From Penaeus vannamei (lineage: Eukaryota; Arthropoda; Malacostraca; Decapoda; Penaeidae), in NCBI RefSeq assembly GCF_042767895.1, contig NC_091553.1, positions 29,101,529 through 29,165,528 on the forward strand: a stretch of 64,000 bases of DNA, in the 5' to 3' direction. The notes beneath the pieces are model-generated. The model searched no databases. It was not told the origin of the DNA and worked only from the letters and a program-made list of their open reading frames with translations. The position numbers were made by a program, and so were the translations under genes. Positions 1-12,500 of this stretch are shown here, one piece after another; position 1 is the first letter of the stretch; every line of letters starts with the position of its first letter.

Positions 1-274
1 GGTTCTGAATATACGCTCCACGTGGTGCCTGGGTCAGATATAAGGGCGACCCAGCTTGACCTCTCTCTCACTGACTCGGCACAAAGAGGCAGCCCCTTGT
101 GCCGCGAGGACCTCCGCTACCCTCCGCGTGGCGGCTCCCCTCGTAGGGCTTGCTACACCGCGGGCGCTGCCAGCGCTGTCGTCTCGTATCGCGTTGCATT
201 CAACTCGTGTGTAAACTCTGAAAATAAAGAGTCAGTCGTTTTAACTAGCATCACTTCTGCAACCAGTATTAACA
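1..274 (+). mobile_element. Probable LTR 3' portion (solo or truncated LTR)
   Basis: This GC-richer block is unlike the repeats that follow. It has LTR-like order: a TATA-like ATATAAG near 39-45, a GC-rich stretch, a polyadenylation-type AATAAAG near 224-230, and an end in TTAACA followed directly by TGG, as where an LTR meets a primer-binding site. The 5' end lies outside the window and no internal domain is seen. A 91-codon open frame here has no recognisable protein features and is not called. The superfamily cannot be assigned. The LTR call is inference from architecture only. Confidence 0.4.
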
Positions 275-283
275 TGGAAGGTA

Positions 284-350
284 CAGTCTGCGTCTAAAGT
301 CCACGGAAAGGTTTTGCGTGTCTTGTTTATCGCCCAGAGATGGCGCTGCA
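284..350 (+). repeat. Left terminal inverted repeat of MITE
   Basis: Starts CAGTCTGCGTCTAAAG and ends TGGCGCTGCA. Four mismatches against the right arm. Confidence 0.85.
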
Positions 351-500
351 ATCGCTGTGTAGTAAAGAGGCGGATTCCTGAATGGAGGAGGGAGGGAGGC
401 CGGAGCAGGGATGCAGGGATTCAATACATTGCTTCAAACATGTTCGAATCAACGAGATCGAGGAAAATACAATGGCGTCAATGAACTCCTATTTATCTAA

Positions 501-567
501 TGCAGCGCCATCTCTGGGCAATAAACAAAACACGCAAAACCTTTCCGCGGACTTTAGACGGAGACTG
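501..567 (-). repeat. Right terminal inverted repeat of MITE
   Basis: Reverse complement starts CAGTCTCCGTCTAAAG. It is the partner of 284-350 and is followed by TA. Confidence 0.85.
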
Positions 568-576
568 TACACCTTT

Positions 577-618
577 TATATATGTGTGTGTGTGTATCCA
601 TACATATATACATTTACA

Positions 619-671
<53 letters not shown>

Positions 672-745
672 GTATGTATACATATATCTGTGCGTGTATG
701 TGTGTGTGTGCGTGTGTGTGAGTATTTGTATTTGTGTGTGTTCGT
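577..745. repeat. Compound microsatellite (TA, TATG, TG)
   Basis: An uninterrupted TA tract (about 622-658) passes into TATG repeats and then TG/CG-rich repeats. Several short open frames here are translations of the repeat and are not genes. GA-rich sequence follows to about 805. Confidence 0.9.
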
Positions 746-839
746 GGAGGGGGAAGAGAGAGAGAGAGGTTGAGACCGAGAGGAAAAGGGAGAGGAGAGA
801 GAAATAGACATACAGATTAATTTAGCTGAGAAATATAAA

Positions 840-996
840 ATGTCAGGAATAAAAATGAACAGTCAGATTTACAACTAAACGAAAATATTAGAGTGACGGC
901 GATCACAATTGACACGAATGACAGAAAGCCAGTGTTGCTTGTCAGTCAACCAGTGTTACACAGGGGTCGTTAACACCAAGTAGGCCTATATTAATA

Positions 997-1035
<39 letters not shown>

Positions 1036-2155
1036 CTTTATTTCGTATAAATACATATATGATTTCGAATATTCTTATTGCCATAACAATACACCATTAT
1101 CTGTCGATAGGCATAAACTATTGTGTGAATCATACGTAAACAGGGAGGCACACGCAGATAGATAGAGAGAAGAAAGAGAGAGATGTAGACACACACTCAA
1201 CCATACACACATGCACACATTCACACACACCAACAAACTAAGCGTATGTATTTATTTTACTGAAAAGGACACACATAGTGATCTGAAATGTTTATCACAA
1301 ATAGATATAACTGAATTCGGTTTATGTAAAATTCGTATTTCAAGCAAAATATTACAATATAACAGCAACTGCACGGGAATTAGACACACTTGACATTTCT
1401 GTCATGAACATGACACTAGATAAAAGAAACGCAAATACACGTACAAATTAAAAATCCAAATTACCTTAAAGGCAAGTCATTAAAATTTTACTAAAAAGCA
1501 AATGAGACTTCCCAGGACTTTTATTCATAATATTTAGATAGATAGACAGATATATAGATAAATAGATAGATAAATAGATAGATAGATATATAGATAGATA
1601 AATAGATAGGTGAATAGATAGATAGATAGATTCAAAAGTGTGCGAAGCCTGGTACAACCTTTTGTTAAGAAACATACTCAAGACATCGCCTTAATTCACA
1701 AGCCTGTATCCCATAAACACAACACACCAGGAGGTTCAAACGATGGCTTCATATGATACCGGTGATGAGATTTATGATGATAATGACGATAATTGAAATG
1801 ATAATAAGAATAATAATGATAAGAATTATAATAGTTATAGTAATATCAATAACGACAATGATGAATGTGATATTTACATGTTCTAGAAACGCTGAAAGCA
1901 GCAGTAATGATGATAGTAATAATATGATAAATATCGATGAATAATAATAGAATTACCAGAAAATGCTAATAAGGTTAATTACAATGCAGATGATCGTGAT
2001 GCTGATATCATCATCGTTTTCTCATCATTCGAAGTATTATCACTATCATTATCATCATCTCCATTAGTAGTGGTAGTAGTATCATTCTTATTACTAATAT
2101 AACCATCAATTTGTTAAAGGCAGTCATAAAAAAGGAAAAAAAGGTAAATGCATTT
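840..2155 (-). repeat. Most diverged left edge of the tRNA-bearing repeat array
   Basis: Fragments match later units with many changes. The text around 895-985 corresponds to the stretch of complete units that includes GACACGAATGATAG and AACACTAAGTAGGC. The text around 1360-1500 corresponds to the stretch with GAAACGCACATACTTG. The text near 1695-1740 corresponds to the stretch after AAGCCTGCATCTC. Microsatellites interrupt it: AAT (985-1033), GATA (1536-1632) and GAT/AAT-rich sequence (1755-2100). No gene is seen. Confidence 0.55.
1536..1632. repeat. GATA-type microsatellite
   Basis: Tandem GATA/AATA repeats with occasional GACA and TATA variants. The open frame on the opposite strand is a shadow of the repeat. 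Confidence 0.9.
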
Positions 2156-2219
2156 GTTTCCGCCGGGAAACGAACCCGGTATACACAGATTGGAGACGGC
2201 TGTGTTAAGTGATTCATAC
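2156..2219 (-). pseudogene. Degenerate tRNA-like copy (CCA-type anticodon loop)
   Basis: Read on the minus strand, the T arm is recognisable (CCGGGTTCG) and the loop reads CTCCAAT, placing CCA at the anticodon. The D arm and the 5' acceptor strand are decayed beyond pairing. It is the leftmost and most worn copy. Confidence 0.5.
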
Positions 2220-2249
2220 ATTATACATACGTACATACATACATTCCCT

Positions 2250-2345
2250 TTATCTCTCTCTCTCTTTCTCTCTCTCTGATTTCCCTTACACCATCTTCTC
2301 TGACCCTTCCCTTTATCCTCCCCCCCACCTCTCTCTCTCTCTATT
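2250..2345. repeat. CT-rich low-complexity tract
   Basis: CT repeats with short C runs. It matches the CT slot of the repeat unit. Confidence 0.8.
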
Positions 2346-2483
2346 AAGATTATAGTGATAACAATAGTAGAAATGATGATAAAATAGCAATAACAACTAG
2401 CGATGTTAAAAAAATAATCGTCTTAATAAGGTTGAAAATCAAGTAACAACAATAAATAACAAGATAAAAGCCATTTTCAATTA

Positions 2484-2544
2484 ATCTCCGCCGGGAGTCG
2501 AACCCGGTTTTCCCATTTTGGAGGCGAGTGCGTTAACCGTTAAT
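2484..2544 (-). pseudogene. Degenerate tRNA-like copy (CCA-type anticodon loop)
   Basis: The minus strand keeps the T arm (GGTTCGACTCCCGG), a CTCCAAA loop and part of the D arm. The 5' acceptor strand has been replaced by AT-rich sequence, so no closed acceptor stem is possible. Confidence 0.55.
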
Positions 2545-4322
2545 TTATCATTATAGAGTAAGTAATTATCCATAGAAGGATTTTGTTTATACATATTTTT
2601 TTCTTCTTTTTTCATTTTCTTTTCTTTTTTTAATTCATCTATTTTCCTTTGTTAGTGTATTCCCTTACGTAAGTTTGCATATTGATGATACTGGAAGCAG
2701 ACTTTCTTGGATTAGGTTAATTCCTCCCCTTTGTTTCTATAATGACAATGACTGTTACGGCGATAAACGAATGCCACTAATACCTGATGGCGAAAGAGAG
2801 ATGGTGGAGAAGTGGAAAGAAAAAAGAGATGCAGAGAAATAGCGGGACTGAAGAGAGAAACACTCCCAGGCACAGATTCGTTATGCTGAAAAGGACACAG
2901 TCAACGTGAACAGTATCTATTTCCACCAGAAACAATAAAATCTAATCTATATTAGTTTTTTCATCAACAATATATCATATTTATCGTAGGCAAAGAGGGA
3001 AAGGCACATACACACAGATAGAGAGAGAGAGAGAGCTGGAGAAAAAAGGAAGAAACAGAGAGAGGAGAGGGGCGAAGAGAGAGAAGCGTCACACAGAGAA
3101 CGAGATACATATATATTTAGAGAGAGAAAGAGAGAGAGAAAGCGAGCGAGAGAGAGAAATGTGAAGAGTTTGGAAGAGGTAGACATATAAAGATTTCATT
3201 TTCATTCTAGAAAAAAATATCAATAATCAAAATATTTCTCAACAATGGAAATTTAGTATACGTACATTTCGTCCTTAAACAAAACAAATAAAAAAGAAAA
3301 CATTATTACAGCAACTGCAAGGGAATTAGAAACGAATGATAAAAAACGAACGACTGTCGCTTGTCAGTCAACTACACAGAGATCTTCAACACTAAGTAGG
3401 AATGTTCTTATTGCTAATAACATACATTACAAACTATATATTCATGAAGTCCATTTATATAAGCAATTATATTCATCATAAGCAAGACTGAAAGCATTTA
3501 CGAAAGAAACGCACATACTTGTACACATTAAAATTCGTAATCACTGTAAACAGCAAGTCATTGAGAATTCTACTCGTGTGGAAATCAAGAAATTTCCGTT
3601 ATTTCTAAGCCTGCATCTCATATCCTACACATCGGTTTATTCAAAAGATAATCTTACATAATGATTATGATAATAATTATCATTATTATCAATTGCAACA
3701 GCATCAATGGTAATAATAATGATAGCGATAATATACATAATGATCATAATAGTAAAAAGATTGATTAAAGGATAATGATATTGAGGATGGAAATGGAAAT
3801 TGAAATAATAACATATTCTAAAAATGATAGTAAAGTAACAATAATGAACAAATACTACCAATGATTTGAATGATAAAACAATGATAAGGATGATTTTGTT
3901 ACCGATAACAATACATGATTGATGATAATTTCTCTCTCTCTCTCATCTCATAATCATTATCATTATCATTATTGTTATCAAAATCATTGCGTATAACAAG
4001 TATTGTTTTTACCCATTTTACAGTTATTATAATCATTATCATGAAGAGAAACAGGAAAGAAAGGACCCAGAACAGATTGTTTATATTTGTAAGTATTCAC
4101 ATATCTTTTCGTATCATGATATTTTCAATTATTTTATGATTATTATCTTTGTTATTGCCATCCTTACTGTTACTTTTCTTAACATTATTTTCACCCACAC
4201 TGCTACAGCCGTTAGCTTATCATTATATAACTACTATGCCCGTTGTTTTTTCGTTTCATTATTATTATTAACATCACTATCATTACATTTCATCATCGTC
4301 AACTCAATAAGGATAGCTATTA

Positions 4323-4359
<37 letters not shown>

Positions 4360-4369
4360 TGCTTGCGTA
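2545..4369 (-). repeat. Diverged repeat unit, left edge of array
   Basis: From about 3300 the unit is recognisable to its end. It holds GA-rich sequence at 3010-3160 (the CT slot in inverse), the AAGACTGAAAGCATTTACG segment near 3483, the ACATATTCT segment near 3810, and the segment that leads into a tRNA copy. The 31-base A run (4325-4355) just before the tRNA copy would be a T-run in its transcript. Positions 2640-2960 have no clear match to other units and no gene. Confidence 0.65.
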
Positions 4370-4440
4370 GTCTCCGCCGGGAGTCGAACCCGGTATCCCC
4401 GCTTTGGAGGTGACTGCGTTAACCGTTACGCCACAAACAC
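4370..4440 (-). pseudogene. tRNA-like copy, anticodon CCA, weakened stems
   Basis: Full 71-nt length. The T arm is perfect and the D arm can pair. The acceptor stem has a G3-G70 mismatch and the anticodon stem an A-C mismatch. The loop CTCCAAA gives CCA (Trp), the same anticodon as the two worn copies to its left and unlike the CTT of the younger copies. A long T-run lies 14 nt downstream on the minus strand. Confidence 0.55.
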
Positions 4441-5564
4441 TTATTTGATTTGCTGGTAGAAACTTATATAAACAGAAAACCATTTTTTTTAGATCATATA
4501 TTCAGATGTTTGTTTGTTTACCTTTTTATTCATGTTTTATGTGTAATTATCTATTGATTTGTGTGTCTATTTATTTGTTTATCTTTTGTAGATTTGTTTA
4601 CCCTTTAAGACAGTTCCTTCCCATAGGTTTATATAATGATAATGATGGAAACAGGATTCCTCTCATTTCGTGATTTTACCCGAATGCGTTTTTATAATGA
4701 TCATAATAATAAATAATGAACAATGGCCACTAATCATACTAAAAATGGTGATGAGAATATGGTAATAATAATAATAATAATAATTTCATTACCGATAAGA
4801 AAATAACAATGGTGTAAATAATAAGAAAAACGATATCGCATTAGCGACAAAAAAAAATGAAAATCTTTAAAAAAATTATATCAAAGATTTAGATTAAGTA
4901 AGTGGTGTTGCCATAGCACTATGAGTAATCAAATCAATAATGATAGAGACTATATATACATAACTGAGGACAATGATGCATCTCTATCTATCTACCTCTC
5001 TCTTCCCTCTTCTTAATCCCTCTTCTCTCTTTCCTCTTCTCAGTCTCTCTCCTCTCTCATCTTAATCTTTTTTTTTTTTTCCTTTTCTCAATCTCTCTCT
5101 CTCCCCCCCCCCCTCTCTCTCCTTTTCTCAATATATTTTTTCTCTTAATACATGTGTGTTTCTTATGAAATTAATAGCACTTCTACTAAGTAGGCTTATA
5201 TCATAATAATTGTTCTTATTACTAATAAAATAAATTTTAGCCTGTATATTAAAAAAGCCATATATAAAAACAATCACATATATCACAGGCAAGACTGAAA
5301 TCATTTACGAAAGAAACGCACATACTTGTACACATTACAATTCGTAATCACTGTAAACACCGAGTCACTGAGAATTCTACTCGTGTGGAAATCAAGAAAT
5401 TTCCGTTATTTCTAAGCCTGCTTCTCATATCCTACACATTGGTTTATTCAAAGGATAACCTTACATAATAATTATGATAATAATAATTATCATTATTATC
5501 AACAACAGCAGCATCAATGGTAATAATAATGATAGCAATGATATAGATAAGGATCGTAATAGTA

Positions 5565-5623
<59 letters not shown>

Positions 5624-6172
5624 GATGATATTAAAAATGGTAATGATAACTGAAATAACATATTGTAAAAATAATAATAAAGTAACAATAATGAACAAAT
5701 ACCACCAATGATTTGAATGATAAAACAATAAAGATGATTTTGTTACTGATAACAATACATGATTGATAATAATTTCTCTCTCTCTCTCATCTTATAATCA
5801 TTATCATTATCATTATTGTTATCAAAGCCATTGCGTATAACAAGCATTATTTTTATCCATATTGCAGATATTATAATCATTATCATGAAGAGAAACAGGA
5901 AGGAAGGGAACCCGAAAAAATTGTTTATATTTGTTCACATATCTTTTTATATCATATTTTCAATTAGTTTATGATTATCTTTGTTATTACCATCCGTACT
6001 GTTAATATTCTTAACATTATTTACTGCCGTTAGCTTATCATTACATAACTACTATTCCTGTTTTTTCGTTTCATGATTATTATTAACATCACTATTATTA
6101 CATTTTACCATTGTTAACTCAAAAAGGATAGCTAATACAAATAACCAAAGGAAAAAAAATCTTAAGTGTTTT
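4441..6172 (-). repeat. Repeat unit, short form
   Basis: First nearly complete unit. In order: the TTTATTTGTTTATCTTTT segment, an AAT slot (4760-4783), TTACCGATAA (a variant of the usual TTACCGGTAA), a CT tract with C runs (4980-5140), the ACTAAGTAGGC segment, then AT repeats (5572-5621) and the run-in to the next tRNA copy. The optional module is absent. Confidence 0.8.
5572..5621. repeat. AT microsatellite in the variable slot of the unit
   Basis: About 25 AT dinucleotides, preceded by an A run. The slot lies between GGATCGTAAT and GATGATATTA in every unit, but its motif differs between units. Confidence 0.9.
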
Positions 6173-6243
6173 ATCTCCGCCGGGAATCGAACCCGGTATT
6201 CCGGCTTGAGAGGCGGCTGCGTTAACCGTTACACCACGAAGAC
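6173..6243 (-). tRNA. tRNA-like gene, anticodon CTC (Glu)
   Basis: 71 nt with T and D arms that pair fully. The loop CTCTCAA puts CTC at the anticodon. The anticodon stem has an internal C-C mismatch and the acceptor ends in a G-T pair. The A box (TGGTGTAACGG) and B box (GGTTCGATTCC) are intact. The A run at about 6151-6159 would terminate a minus-strand Pol III transcript. Confidence 0.5.
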
Positions 6244-7539
6244 TTATTTTCTTTAATGGAGGAAACCTATACTTAAAGAAAAAAAAAATTCCTAATCATA
6301 TATTTACATATTCTTTTGTTAACTTTTTTATTCATGTTTTTGTGTGTAATTATCTATTGATTTGTGTGTCTATTTATTTGTTTATCTTTTATAGATTTGT
6401 TTACCCTTTAAGACAGTTCCTTCCCATCAGTTTATATTATGATAATGATGGAAACGATTTCTCTCATGTCGTGATTTTACCCGAATGCGTTTTCATAATG
6501 AATATGATAATTATGACGATGAACAAAGGCCACCAATCATACTACAATTGATGATAAGAATGATGTAATGATAATAATAATAACAATAATAATAATAATA
6601 ATAATGATAATAATAAGAATGATCTTTATTACCGGTAAAAAATATTGATAATAATAAGAAAAACATGATCATACTAGCGACAAAAAACATGAAAATCTAA
6701 AAGAAACCCATATCACAGATTTTAAGTAACTGTGTAGTTGCCATAGTATTACGAATAATCAAATCAATAATGATATAGATTATACATATATAACTGACAA
6801 CAGTGATGCATCTCTATATCTATCCCTCTCACCCCTCTTTCTCTCTTTCTTTTCTCAATCTCTCTCCTCTCTCATCTCAATCTTTTTTTCTCTTTTTCTC
6901 AATCTCTCTTTCTCTCTCTTTCCTCTCTCTCTCTCCTTTTCTCAATATTTTTTTCTCTCTCAATACATTTGTGTTTCTTATGAATTTAATTACATTTGTA
7001 GGACGCTTATCTTTCATTCTCTTCATCAGCTTACAATTAAGGTGAAAGATAGCCAACGTAACGGATAAAAGCATGAATACCATTTCTTGATAAAGGCAAA
7101 CAATAGATACGAAACGTTTCCAATTTAGCAAGGAATGCAAGAAGTAAATGAATCAACGGACGATTTTCTACATAATTTGAAGGAAGTGACGTACGTACTG
7201 CAAACAAACGGCCACTTAGTTCACTTTGCGCAAGGCTAGGCACATTGAATATGCGATCATATATGCAGAAATAAATGCATATTTGTCTGTCTCTCTGATC
7301 GATAAACATTCACCTATCTGTCTGACAGATATGTATGTCTAGACTCAAAATAGACCTTTATTTGTGTGTATATGCATGTCCGTTTAATGAATATTTATTG
7401 CGTCGGGCCTCAGGCAGTTATCAGAAACCAGCCGGAAGTCACAAGTTTCTCAGACCATAGAAGAAAGTTATAGCAACTGTAAGGGAATTAGACACGAATG
7501 ATAGAAAACGAACGATTGTCGCTTGTCAATCAAACATTT
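6244..7539 (-). repeat. Repeat unit, long form, cut short
   Basis: Contains the usual first half, a CT tract (6820-6960) and the optional module (about 7000-7530). It passes into degraded sequence instead of the usual second half. In the module the minus strand has an open frame of 90 codons (7037-7309) that recurs in other copies. It has no recognisable domain. Confidence 0.75.
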
Positions 7540-8100
7540 TCACCCTATGCTATGCCTTAGCTTATCCCTTATATAACTACTATTCCTGTTTTTTTTCATT
7601 GATTATTATTGACATTATTATTGTTACAATTTTATCTTCGTTAACTAAAAGATAGCTTATTACAAATAACCAGAGGAAAAAAAATAACAATTGTTTATAT
7701 TTTTTTTATCATATATTTAACATTATTTTTATTCATATTTTTTTTTTGTGTGCAATTACCTATGGATTTATTGTTCCCATTTATCTTTTATAGATTTGTT
7801 TACCCTTTGAACATTCCTACCATTCAATTTTAGAATTATAAAAAATAATGGAAACGATTTCTCTCATTTCGTATTTTACCCGAATGCGTTTTCATAATAT
7901 TATGATTTAATTATGACAATTGAACAAAGGCAATAATCATACTACAATTGATGATGTATGTGTGTTTCTTATTTGAATTTAATAACACTTGTAAGACACT
8001 TATCTTTCATTCCCTCTTCCCCTCAGTTAAATTGTTAAAACCCATTTTATTTAAACTTTAAGGTTAAAAACGAAAAAGGATAACTACAATTTTATGATAA
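7540..8100 (-). repeat. Condensed, degraded unit without a tRNA copy
   Basis: The run-in to the tRNA is recognisable (ACAAATAACCAGAGG near 7662), but the tRNA itself is missing and the following segments are shortened and AT-shifted. The module start appears near 7990 and breaks off. No gene is seen. Confidence 0.6.
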
Positions 8101-9110
8101 GAATAACTAATAATAATAAAATAATAATATAATAGTAATTAAGTAATAATAATAATAATAATAAAGATAATAATAATGATTTTATTACCGGTAAAAAAAT
8201 GATAATGTTGATAATAATAAGAAAAACGTTATCACATTAGCGACAAAAAATATGAAAATCTAAAAGAAACCCATATCACAGATTTTAAGTAACTGTGTAG
8301 TTGCCATAGTATTACGAATAATCAATTCAATAATGATATAGATTATACATATATAACTGACAATGATGCATCTCTATATCTATCCCTCTCACCCCTCTTC
8401 CAATCCCTCTTTCCTTTTTCCTCTTCCCAGTCTCTCCTCTCTCATCTCAATCTCTCTCTCTTTTTTTTTTTTTCTTTTCTCAATCTCCCTCTCTCTTTCC
8501 TCTCTCTCTCTCCTTTTCTCATTTTTTCTCTCTCTCAATACATGTGTTTTTTATGAATTTAATTGCATTTGCAGGACGCTTATCTTTCATTCTCTTCATC
8601 AGCTTACAATTAAGGTGAAAGATGGCAAGCGGAACGGATAAAAGCATGAATACCATTTCTTGATAAAGGCAAACAATAGATAGAAAACGTTTCCAATTTA
8701 GGAAGGAATGCAAGAAGTAAATGAGTCAACGGACGAATTTCTACATAATTTGAAGGAAGTGACGTACGTACTGCAAACAAACGGCCACTTAGTTCACATT
8801 GCGCAAGGCTAGGCACATTGAATATGCGATCATATATGCAGAAATAAATGCATATTTGTCTGTTTTTATGATAAACTTCATCTATCGTCCGACAGATATG
8901 CATGTCTAGACTCATAATAGGCCTTTATTTGTGTGTATATGCATGGCCGTTTAATTAAAATTTATTGGGTCGGACCTCAGGCAGTTTTCAAAACCAGCCG
9001 AAAGTCACAAGTTTCTCGGACCATAGAAGAAGGTTATAGCAACTGCAAGGGAATTAGACACGAATGATAGAAAACGAAAGATTGTCGCTTGTCAATCAAA
9101 ACAAATTTTA
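8101..9110 (-). repeat. Repeat unit fragment with optional module
   Basis: AAT slot, TTACCGGTAA, CT tract (8380-8540) and module (about 8573-9105), all close to other copies. The minus-strand module frame is 8610-8915. Confidence 0.75.
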
Positions 9111-10430
9111 AAACCCCCAAGTAGGCCTTAACTTATAATTTATTTAAAATAATTCTTTCCGTTTTTTTTCATGAATTATTAAAAAATTATTATTGACAAA
9201 TTTAAAACTTTCGAAAAAACAAATACTTTACAAATTTAAAAGGAAAAAAATTAAACAATCGTTAAATAAAAATTTTTTTTAATCATTATTTCCTAACTTT
9301 TTATTAAAAAAAATTTTTTTTGTTTTTTTTTTCAATTAAAAACCTATGGAAATTTTTGTGCTAAAATTTATCTTTTAAAAAATAACTAATAATAATGATG
9401 ATAATATAATATATTAGTAATAATAATAATAATAATAAAAATAATAATATTTTATTAGTAAAAAAATAATAAGTTGATAATAATATGAAAAACGTTATCA
9501 CATTACGAAAAAATTTTAAAATCTAAAAGAAACCCATACACAGATTTTAAGTAACTTGTAAGTTGCATATATTACCGAAAACAAATCAATAATGATAAAA
9601 GATTTCTTTTATTCTGCAACAGTATCATTCTATCTTAATTCATCTTCCAATCCCTTTTCCTTTTTCCTCTTCCCAGTCTCTTATCTATTCAATTCTTTTT
9701 TTTTTTTTCTTTTCTAATCTCCCTCTCTCTTTCCTTCTTCTTTTTTCTATTTTTTCTCTCTCTCCTACATGTTGTTTTTATAATTTAATTACATTTGTGA
9801 CGCTTATTTTTTTCTCTTCATCAGCTTAAAAATAGATTAAACGTTCCAATTAGCAAAATCAAAGGTAAATATAACGCTTTTCTCCAAATTTTTAAGGAAG
9901 TTAAACGGTCGTTACCTTCAAACAAAGGCCATTAGTTAAATTTGGAAGGAAAATTGAATATGAGAAAATTTTTAATTTATATTTTCTATCTCTTTGTTGA
10001 TAATTTTATTTTTTGTGAAATTTGCGTTGGCTATAATACTTTTTTTTTGTTTATTTGCATTCCTTTAATTTATATTTGTTGGGCGGGCCTCAGGATTTTA
10101 CCCAAGCCAAATAAAGTTTTGGGCCATGAAAAAGGTTATAACCCAAATTTTTAAGGGAATTAAAGAATGATAGAAAACAATTGCGCGTCAATCAACTACA
10201 AGGAATTTTAAAATAATACTTATATCATTAAAAAATGTTTTATTGATAATAAAATACATTTAGTCGTAAAAAAATAAAGGATCTAATAAAAACGTATCCC
10301 TTATGACAAGACTGAATCATTTACGAAAGAAAAGGACCCTAATTTGTAACAAAAAATTAAAATTTCTAATAAATGAAACAGCAATTTTATTAGTTCCCCT
10401 CATTAAATTTTTGAATTCCGTTTTTCTCCT
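9111..10430 (-). repeat. Heavily corrupted repeat unit
   Basis: The order of segments follows a long unit, but the text is full of small deletions and A/T runs. The module end, which in good copies reads GGGCCTCAGGCAG, here reads GGGCCTCAGGATT and then loses register. A 70-codon plus-strand frame inside (9942-10154) is by-product sequence. It may be decay or poor consensus. Confidence 0.6.
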
Positions 10431-11129
10431 CTCTCATATCCTACACATCGGTTTATTGAAAAGATAATCTTACATAATGATTATGATAATGATAATTATC
10501 ATTATTATCAATCACAGCATCAATGATAATGATAGCAATAATATCCATATGGATCGTAATGGTAAAGAAATATTATAATAATGATGATATTAAGAATGGT
10601 AATAACTGAAATAACATATTGTAGAAATAATAATAAAGTAACAATAATGAACAAATACCACCAATGATTTGAATGATAAAACAATAAGGATGATTTTGCT
10701 ACCGATAACAATACATGATTGATAATAATTTTTATCTCTGTCTCTCATCATATAATCATTATCATTATCATTATTGTTATCAAAGCCATTGCGTATAACA
10801 AGCATTATTTTTACCCATTTTAGAGTTATTATAATCATTATCGTGAAGAGAAACAGGAAGGAAGGGAACCCGATTTTTTTTTTTTTTTTTTTTTATTCAC
10901 ATATCTTTTTTTTATATGATATTTTCAATTCATGGTTATTTTGTTATTACCATCCGTACTGTTAATATTCTTAACATTATTTACTGCCGTTAGCTTATCA
11001 TTATATAACTACTATTCCTGTTTTTTCGTTTCATGATTATTAACATCACTATTATTACATTTTACCGTTGTTAACTCAAAAAGGATAGCTAATACAAATA
11101 ACCAAAGGAAAAAAAATCTGACGTGTTTT
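10431..11129 (-). repeat. Second half of a repeat unit
   Basis: Good-quality text resumes at about 10431 (CATATCCTACACATCGG) and continues through the usual run-in to the tRNA copy. An 18-20 base T run lies at about 10875-10893. Confidence 0.75.
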
Positions 11130-11188
11130 GTCTCCGCCGGGTATTCCCGCTTAAGAGGCGGCTGCGTTGACCGTTACACCACAAAGAC
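11130..11188 (-). pseudogene. tRNA-like copy lacking the T arm (12-nt deletion)
   Basis: 59 nt instead of 71. The deletion removes the T loop and one T-stem strand, and with them the B box. The anticodon position still reads CTT and the acceptor stem still pairs. Without a B box, Pol III transcription is not expected. Confidence 0.75.
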
Positions 11189-12000
<812 letters not shown>

Positions 12001-12500
12001 NNNNNNNNNNNNNNNNNNNNNNNNNNNNNNNNNNNNNNNNNNNNNNNNNNNNNNNNNNNNNNNNNNNNNNNNNNNNNNNNNNNNNNNNNNNNNNNNNNNN
12101 NNNNNNNNNNNNNNNNNNNNNNNNNNNNNNNNNNNNNNNNNNNNNNNNNNNNNNNNNNNNNNNNNNNNNNNNNNNNNNNNNNNNNNNNNNNNNNNNNNNN
12201 NNNNNNNNNNNNNNNNNNNNNNNNNNNNNNNNNNNNNNNNNNNNNNNNNNNNNNNNNNNNNNNNNNNNNNNNNNNNNNNNNNNNNNNNNNNNNNNNNNNN
12301 NNNNNNNNNNNNNNNNNNNNNNNNNNNNNNNNNNNNNNNNNNNNNNNNNNNNNNNNNNNNNNNNNNNNNNNNNNNNNNNNNNNNNNNNNNNNNNNNNNNN
12401 NNNNNNNNNNNNNNNNNNNNNNNNNNNNNNNNNNNNNNNNNNNNNNNNNNNNNNNNNNNNNNNNNNNNNNNNNNNNNNNNNNNNNNNNNNNNNNNNNNNN
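12001..12500. other. Assembly gap (500 N)
   Basis: Exactly 500 N, an arbitrary scaffold gap size. The 40 bases 11961-12000 recur exactly at 12571-12610, so the two contig ends probably overlap. Confidence 0.95.

Larger units (their letters stand above)
284..567. mobile_element. MITE with 67-bp terminal inverted repeats, TA target duplication
   Basis: Positions 284-350 and the reverse complement of 501-567 agree at 63 of 67 positions. Both ends begin CAGTCT and are flanked by TA (282-283 and 568-569). CAGT-type termini with TA duplication are typical of Tc1/mariner elements and their non-autonomous derivatives. The 150-bp interior has no transposase frame. The element lies just after the LTR-like end at 274 and runs into a microsatellite on its right. 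Confidence 0.8.
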
